From Setophaga petechia (lineage: Eukaryota; Chordata; Aves; Passeriformes; Parulidae), in contig JANCRA010000009.1 in assembly GCA_024362935.1 (NCBI GenBank), forward strand, positions 17,243,572-17,307,571: a stretch of DNA of 64,000 bases. Reading direction: 5' to 3'. Both the position numbers and the translations under genes were made by a program. This document shows positions 43,001 to 52,000 of the stretch, piece by piece. Within the stretch, counting starts at the first letter, position 1. Each line of letters starts with the position of its first letter. The notes under the pieces are model-generated. The model was not told where the DNA came from. It did not search any database and saw only the letters and a program-made list of their open reading frames with translations.

Positions 43001-46000
43001 AGAATGAGCCCTGAGCAATGTGCAGCTCAGTGGCCACTCACATATTCAAGTGTGCATTTCAAAATCAGAAACATAAATTTTCTAGCAAAAGAGCCCTGTC
43101 AGAACACTTCCCCTGTAACCCCAAAGCAGAACATACCAAGCAAAAGAACCCAAAATCCCCATATTCTACTTCCTCCACTGAAATATTTAATATTTCAGAG
43201 CTATCCTATTATACTATAAATACTGTGATTAACATTTAAACCTTCTAGCCAGCATTAGCAGCAGCTCAGAGCTAAGCTGGCTCTGCAAAATATAAGACAT
43301 CAGCATCAGACTTCTTGATTTGGCATTATATTTAAACACAATTCCTGCTATCTTAACAGTCTAAAAAATAAATGAAAAACAAATCAAATAAATAAAATGA
43401 AAGCATAGAATCTGACACATGGAAGGATGACAATAACTTTCTGAATGCTGTGCTGTACAATGGAGATGAGACATAGAGCAAGTACACAGCCAAACTGTAA
43501 CCAGTTAGAGTCTTCTCAGAGCAATGACCAATCTGTTATGCTCTGTATATTTTTTAATGTTTCAAAACTGCATCCAAGTGAGCTTTTATATTAAAAAAAC
43601 CCATAACTTAAGGACCAGTAAAGCCTGTGTGGTGTGCTTGGTATTAATATACTTCAGATACCACCAACAGAAGAAACCTGAAATTATTAACAAAATTTAA
43701 TTTCAATTGTACTTTCATAAAGAACAAATATGTGTCACTATTACAGCAACATCAAAAAGATAGAGTAGTGAAAGGTCCACTGCAGACAGTTTCTTCTCAC
43801 TGGCATTAATTTCATTTTTCTAAGTCTTGGTTACTTATGTCTTCTTAGGAGTAGTAAACCCCTGCTATTAGTACCAGGATAAACTTAAGAACAATTAATG
43901 CTTATTTAACTTTAATTTATAGGTAAAGAAGACATTACCTGCTTGTATTCACCAACGCAGTTCTGACAGCAGAATCTTTTCTGCTGACCATCAATAGTAA
44001 GGACATTGTTTCCAGCTCCTTTACTGGGCAAGTACTCCCCACAATGCTCACAGCAATTCATTATTAAACCATTTGCCATCCTGTATCTATTGAAGCAATG
44101 GTCACTGCACAGCTTATGAGTCATATTTTTAAAGCTAACTTCGTGACGAATCTAAAAAATAAAAATAAAAAAGTATTCTATCACTAGACAAGCACAAAGT
44201 TGCCTGGAACAAACAGACTGGCTAGAAGTCTTACATTTAAATAACCATCTCACTACTTAAAACCTTGAAATGACCACGAAATATACAAACAGAAAGGAAT
44301 ATTTCTGTTAAAGACCAGAGGGATGGGTGTGGAAATGGCATATGAGAGCAGGCCAATTTATGCAAGTTTTATAAAATGCAAGAACCTGGCATATGATTGG
44401 CCAGACATTCTGCTGGGTAAAGCAGTAGCCTGAACTATGCTGAGCTCAGTAATCAAGAAGGCATCAAGAATAAATACATATATTCATGAGAATTTTAAAT
44501 TACACATATTCTATAGACCTCTAAAACCATCTGCATTACCTTTCAAAACATACAGAAAAAAAATGGGTAATACAGTGGATCTTGACATTTTCTCATCAGC
44601 AATTCTTTTATGTTAGAGATCTGGGTTATAACTACAAGATTCTATGCCTAATAGAACACATTATCAGCAAAAGGCAGTTCCAGTTTCTGAAACAAATATC
44701 AAGCTCTTGGAATACTTTCTTCCTTCAGCTGCTCTTAATATTTGTGAATATTAACCCTGCATATTTTAGTATCTCAAAATACTGAAGATTTTACATTTTC
44801 TTATTTTCAGTATTCATATTTCAGAATATAAAGTATTAATATGTCATTATTGAGAAAGACAAAAAACAGTCAACCAGACCTCAGTTAGTTTACCACAGAT
44901 CGTGCATCTTGATTTATTCAAGGCTCCTTTTGAGGGATTCTGTTTATCTTCATAGAAGGATAAACATGATGTACTGCAGAACTCCTGGAAAGACTCACTT
45001 GAATCTACTTGAGCAACAATGGTACCTTTCATTGTTGTTATATCTCTGAAATACAAAAAAAAAAAAAAAAACCAAAACATGGGCTTATGTTTTTACTTCT
45101 ATAAACAGGAACACTTCACATGTTGTAAGATTCATTCTTCCTTTCAAGGTTACATTTCAAAACAGTTTTTTTAGTGTACAGTTGTTAGCCACAAAATGAA
45201 TACCAAGTTTGATAATATTTTTGCAACTACTAAGTCTATACTGTATAAACCCCTATGTTTTTCTTTAGCTTTGAGTTATTTTTTCCCATTAAATTATGCT
45301 AGAACTAAGTACTATCAATGCACCATTAGATGTAGTTATGTCAAACTCAGTGTTTTCCAAAAAACATAACAGAGCAAATTTGAGCTAGCCATTTTACAAT
45401 GGCTTTTCCTTTTACAAAAAAGCTGCATGTAGATTTCATACAAAAAATTCAGATTTATAATAAAAAGCAAGAAATTCTGTTTGTAGGTATTTTCAGTATT
45501 GATCTCAGGACAGGATGAGAGGGAGAGAGAAACTTGTTTTTTCATATTTTAAAACTTATAAACACTCAAAAAGCTTAGAACTCTACCACAAACGTGCCTA
45601 GAAGTTCTATCATTCAAAATTTACAAAATTCCATCATTCCTTTAAAAAGTTCCAAAGCATCTGAGCAGTTCATGCAGCTGTCCATGGAATTGTGCTAATT
45701 TAACACCTCAAACCAAAAACCCAACCATCAATAAAAGTTATTTGAAATGGAACAAACCTTGTTCTAACCAAACAGACTTTTACTGTCCCAAACTAATACA
45801 CACCATATATTACAAGAAGTAAGGAGAGGAAATAAAAGCTTCCTCCTTTGCCTTCTAAGTAAAAAACCCACAAAAATCTAAAACCTATTATTGACATATA
45901 GGAAATGCTACTGGGTAGAATACATAAGAACAATTATTGTGCACATCTGGATCACCAGCTGGAAAACACATGCCCCAACACACTCATACCTATAAGTTTT

Positions 46001-49000
46001 AAAACCAAGATAAGTAAAAACCACTGGGAAAACAGGGAAAAGGTATGTTTCCCTAGATACTTCCTTGAAAATTCACTTGCACAGCCCTGATACCAACACT
46101 CACAAGCTTGCCTTCTTCCATCAAGGGGAAGTCAGCAGAGTTTGGCTTCCCCTTTGGAGAGCTAAGATTTGTGTAGGGAGTGCCATCATTCCTGTTCTGC
46201 AAAACAAAGGCAGAGCTTCTGCCCTGGGGAGTTTGCTATTTATGTAGTTGCAGAAGATTTCAACAGAATGCAAGAAAAGGGATTTATAATAAAATACTTA
46301 AGAATTTTGACTTCTCCTATTGGGTTATACAGAGGAACAGTGCCACAGAGGAACAATTTAATGCACATACTAAGATTAACATCACTTCAAAAAAGTCAAA
46401 GGTGACTTCAGAAAGATTTTCTTTAATCTCAAAAGCTAGAAATAAGGTGTTTTTCTCATCATTCAAAAATAAAGCCTTTTCATTTAGGGCAGTTTTGTAC
46501 ATAGCCTCTTGCTTCATTATCTCCAAGGTGGCAAAGGAGCACGGGTTTAGACATGATTTCAGAGACGATTAGACAAATCTTCATCTTTATAGATCATGCA
46601 GCTAGCAGAATATGGTAGTCACCAGATTATGTCTAAAAAAATATAATAGTGTATAAACACATAACAAGCCTATAGAAAGAAGCATTATTTTTAACTAGCC
46701 CTGTAGAGGGAAGGGTTCAGAGAATTTGAGCTTTTAACACAGATTTTTTTTTAAAAACGTAGAATATCTTACATTTTCTAGGTTTTCAGGGTGCCATAGT
46801 ATGAGTATGCAGGATATCAATGTTTTCTACAGTTTAGTTTTACTGAGTGCCAAGGAGGAAAAAGACCAACATCTTGCATCCCAATAGTAGCCATTAATCC
46901 AGCACTCTGGACAGTAATGTAAAAAGATTTAGAGTTTAAATCTGTGATTGAGCTCTCAGGAGCACACACTAGCAAAGGCAGTCTTTACTGCAAGCCTTCT
47001 TTAGTTCAGCAAAAATTCATCCTTTAACCAGTGTCACTGCAGCATGTACCAGACTGAGAATATGAAAAAGTGCAAAAGGCTCATTTAACAGTACACTGAA
47101 AGTGTACCAGTCTATAAACTTAAAACTACAACAACACAATTACAGAAGGCTTCTCTTTGGCAATTTCAAGTCTGGCAAATTAGGAAAAACTGCAAGTCAA
47201 AACTACCCAGCAATTTAAAATAAGCCACTTCTAGCTATGCTTTTTACTCCCTCTATACCACCCACTTATGGGGAAAACCTAAGGCTTTTCCTATCCCCTA
47301 TGACCAAGAATGGAAGAATTCCCAAGTTTCTTCCAGCTTCTTGCAAGTATGACTTTGTCATTCTTTTAAAAGTCTCTTGATTTTACATCTTCATCTATCA
47401 AAATGAGTGCTTTCTACACAACACATGGTCCACTTTTTTCAGAAAGGACTTCATACATGAAGCACATCTTGTCACAAAGTATGGCACAACTTGGACATCT
47501 TACCTTATAAAAAAAAATCAGCTTTTTTAGTGTCTTGGCTTTCAATAAAATAATGTCCCACACTCTGAATTCAAAAGCTGGTATTATTTTGTTAGACACA
47601 GAGAATTCAACATTTCCAGACATTAAACCAACATTATTATATAAAGTATTTATATAAAATCAGATTTTATATCATTAATGGAGCAATTCTCGTGCACGTG
47701 TAAGAATCTTAGTAGTACTGAATGTAGGCACTAGAGTGAAACAAAATTAAAAACTCACTTTCTGCACATGACACAAAGTTTCTTTGGAGTGGGTTTGTGT
47801 GAAAATGAAGAGAGGCAGGTCGTGGAGCAGAAAAGGTGAGCTGATCCTTTCCGCTGATACGCAGTCTGTCCCTTCTGCAAAGGCTTTTTGCAGTTCGCAC
47901 ACGTGACTTTAACCTGCTTAGAAGGCTGTTGCTGGGGAGAAGGCTGGAAAATTTGCTTAGGAAGGGATGCTACAGGTGACAAGGAATCCACACCTGGTTG
48001 CTTCTGATTCCTAGGAAAGGAAGCTGACTGGGATATCCAAGAATCTTCAAGACAAAAAACCCAAACAAAAAAGTAAATCAAGAGACACGTATGTATGTAC
48101 AGAATAGTATTCACAGACATATCATCATAAAATCATTTTTCTCTGGGAATGACCACATATTTTAATTTCAGGTTTAATGTAAAAAATCCTGTCTGATGGT
48201 ACCACTCTCCATTTCTACAAAGCTTCAGAACATGAACAGATTTCAGGATGCTCCCATCCTACATCTAGTGACAGGTTTTGCAGATTTCAATTCACTTGCA
48301 CTGAGTCTGCAAGCTGGCAATCTTATCTTCAAACAAAAAAACTGCAATTAAAAAAAAAAGAGACTAACAAACAACATAGAATTTCTAAAACAACGTTTGA
48401 GACAAACTCTGCAAATTTAGATCCAAAATTTTCATTAGTTATTTTGGTCTAAAGCTTTAACAAGCATAATATGTCCAGGCTAGGTGATAAACCCTAGAAC
48501 TGGCTCCTAGACCAGCCTGCAGCCAGAGAACTATATTGTATAGCAGTGAACATCCAAAGTCATCAGAGAAACAACTTCCTCAGTAGAAATCAGTGAACAC
48601 AGAAAATAATATTTTGTTAAGTTCTGGCAGTACACAGATACATGTTCCCATGTTTCAGACTCCACTAGTTTTTAATCTGTATTTTTTTGGAAAATAAACT
48701 ACCATGGAACAAAGTTATCTTTGCCCAATCTTCTGCAGCATAAGTAACTCCTATAACAAGAATAGAAGCAAGACATTTTTCTGAAAGAAATACATCTATG
48801 AACATCATATGTTAAATTACATGCTCCATATCTTGGTCTGGAGCAGAAGATACAGTTCGGGGGGGGAGGGGGGGGGGGGGGAAGTAATTCCCCAACAAAA
48901 TGTCATTTCCATGTTTTTCTCTGGAATTTGAGCTTTCATTTAAAGTGATTATCATCAAAATTTAGAAATGTTTACCTTCTGAAGACTGAATTAAAACTGA

Positions 49001-52000
49001 AAAAAAACAATTTTGCATGATAAAAAACATTTGCACAAATTTTCAATAGTGTGCCAGTTACACCAAACACTGTGCCAGCCCCTGGGACTTACCTAGCCTT
49101 GAATGTTTTACTGGAGTAATTGAGAGTATTTCTGGAGTGTTAATACAACTAATACCCAAATGTAAGACAGATTATTTTAAATTCTATGACTTCAAATAAC
49201 ATAAACATTAACCTGCAGACAAGAGCAACTGCCCATACCTTATTCTTAAGGGACATTATTTTGGTCCATAATTGTTTATTAAATAAAAGGAACCCTTTCC
49301 TCCTGTTTTCTGCATTCCTTTCTTTCTCCAAAGGATTCTATTAACAACGTTTTCTGATGCATAGCTTTAAAATCCATTTAGGGACAGACAAAGTCCCAAG
49401 AACACTTGTTAGTACAAGAAACAACATACATTCCTTAGAAGGTAAAAGATAATTTTCAGGTGTGACTTTTTAGCTGACAAGGATGTCCTACTACTCAGCC
49501 ATTTAAGACAATCTAGAAATTTACCTGTCGTAGTGCTTGAGAATAAACAGAAGAGCTGGAAGGAAAAGGTGAAGGGAAAAGGACACAAAACAAAACACAT
49601 TTGTCTTAAAAGTGTTAAAGGTGTTTACCTTTGAAGGCATGAATATCCTTACTGACAAACTAAGACAAGCTACCAGAGTGCTTAGAATTAAAATTAAGTG
49701 CCCTCTTTGAACTTTTCTATACTTCTACTACTCCAAATATACTATTATCTGGCAGAACCTTAACACCTCAAAACATTCTTTTCTTTTAGATGTCAAGTGA
49801 AAGCACATTGCCTCTCTTATCAGGAATACACAGCATGTGCAATAGCACTACAGCAGTGCTCAACTGCCAGTCATGAAAACTTGAGTTTGCCACTCATCTC
49901 AGTTTAAACATTCAGCACAACTAATACCTAATTAAAGTAGATAATATCTCGGTAAGGTTATTTCAATTATTCCTTATTTTCTTAAGGCCTCAGATAGACT
50001 CCCTTGATATTTCATTGCACTTTTCCTTCCATATACATACAAGAAGTACATCAGAAGATCTTGATTTTTTTTCTTTTACTTTTTCCATATCCCAGCTTCA
50101 CAGATACCCATTTTATATTATGCCTTTTCTTCACATCTCAGCCATGATACCTCCTTTGTTTAAAGTTCTCTATAAAGGATCTGCAAAATCCAATTTTCAT
50201 GTCCTTGAACTGAGGTGTATCACACTTCCTTAGTTAATTCATGGTGGGTTTTCATACCTCACTCCCTTATGTCTTCATCCTTCAAGCTCCTACCTGCAAT
50301 TCTGTAATGGCCAAGTTTATGAGGCTATACAGTGCCATGTTCAACCACATCTTACTGCTATGGTTTTTCAGGTTGGTCTCCTTCCTTCTTACAAATTCCT
50401 GCTCTAAAGTGCTATAAAATTATCCTTTCCTGTCATTTATACCATTTTATTACAGAGCCATCTGGCAAAAATTAATTTTTTTTTAAAAGTTGAAAAGAAT
50501 GTGTCAGTACATCTTGGGGCAGAGGTGGGAAAGAAGACAGTACTAAAGTTTTTTTACACAGGTATGACACTTTTGAAACACACTGAGCTACATACAGTTG
50601 GATTAAAACCTGGTTCACATCAGGGCAATTGCAAACCGCGTCCTCAATTTACTAGGTGTCAGCTCTTTCTCTGGAGCATTTCTGAAGCACAAAAACTAGA
50701 TTCCATTGAGAGAAACAAAAGTTCCATTTCAAAGCACATCTACATGGACTTTATCTACCTGGACCTCTCCTAAGACCTTTGATATGGTCCCTCCACAATG
50801 TTCTTGCTGCTGAACTGGAGACATATACATATATATATATACATCATGGATAAAGAATTAGCTAGATGACTGCACCCCAAGAATTACAGTTCATGGCTCA
50901 ATGTCCAAGTGGGAACCAGTAACAAGTGGTGTCCTCCAAGGGTCTGACTGGTATTATTTAGGGTTTTTTTTTCAACAACAGAGAGAGTGAGATTAAGCAG
51001 ACTCTCAGCAGGTTTGCTGGGAACACCAAGCTGGGTGGTGCAATTGATAAGCCAAAAGGGGACAGTACGCCATCCAGAGGGATTCTGACAGCCTGGATGA
51101 ATGAGCCCATGTAAAACTCTGAGCCAAACAAGGCCAAGTGCAAGGTCAGCCAAGGCCATCTTCAATACCAATACAAACTGGGGGCTGAATGGATTGAGGC
51201 CAGCCCTGTGGAGGGACTGTGGGGGACCAGTAGATGTAAAATTGGACATGAGCCAGCAACCTGTGCTTACAGCCCAAAAAGTCACTCATATCCTGGTCTG
51301 TGGTGATTCTGTCCCTCTGCTCTGCTGAGAGCCCACCTGCAAAACACTGCATCTAGCTCTGAAGTCCCCTGTACACGACAGAAATGAGCTTGTTCAAGCA
51401 AGCAGAGAAGAGGGTTACAAGAAGTGACAGAAGGCTTGAACATCTCTCCTGTGAAGAAAAGCAGAGTTGGGAGTTGCTCTGTCTGAAGAAGAGAAGGCTG
51501 GGGAGACCATACTGCAGTCTTTCAACATATAAAGCAGGGTTACAGGAAAAGATGCACTGGGATTTGTTAGTAAGACCTGTAGTAACAGCACAAGAGGCAG
51601 TACCTTTAAATTGAAAGAGGGTAGGTTTATACTGGTCATGAGACAGAATTGACAGAATTCTTTTACAATAAAGGTGGCAAGACACAGGAACAGGTTATCC
51701 AGAGAAGCTATGGATGCCCCATCCATGAGTGTTCCAGGTCAGGTTGGATGGGGCTTTGAGCAACCTCATCCAGTGAAAGATGTCCTTGCCACGGCAGGGT
51801 GGTTGGATGAGCTGATCTTTAAATGTCCTTTCCAATCTAAACCATTCTATCATAGGCACTCCAATGCCGACTGGGGACATCAGACTCTAAACTAATGTGT
51901 AGGACAGAAGTGTCTCTGTTATACACCTACTGCTTCATATACAGAAGAGGTACCTACTTGAGGAAAACAGACTAACAGAGATCCTGAAGGAATCTTCCAA

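Larger units (their letters stand above)
30226..43938 (-). other. ZMYM2 large intron (13.7 kb) between the finger 4 and finger 5 exons
   Basis: The largest intron in the window. It contains CR1 copies at about 30665-30900, 34170-35165 and 40885-42195, a possible old fragment at 33500-33780, an A/C-only tract at 34345-34498 and an A run at 37941-37961. An extra in-frame exon was expected somewhere here and was not found. Confidence 0.75.

Noticed and set aside
46065..46572. Several overlapping plus-strand frames of 60-130 codons
   Set aside because: No recognisable domain, no splice support, mixed frames in intron sequence between the finger 1 and finger 2 exons.
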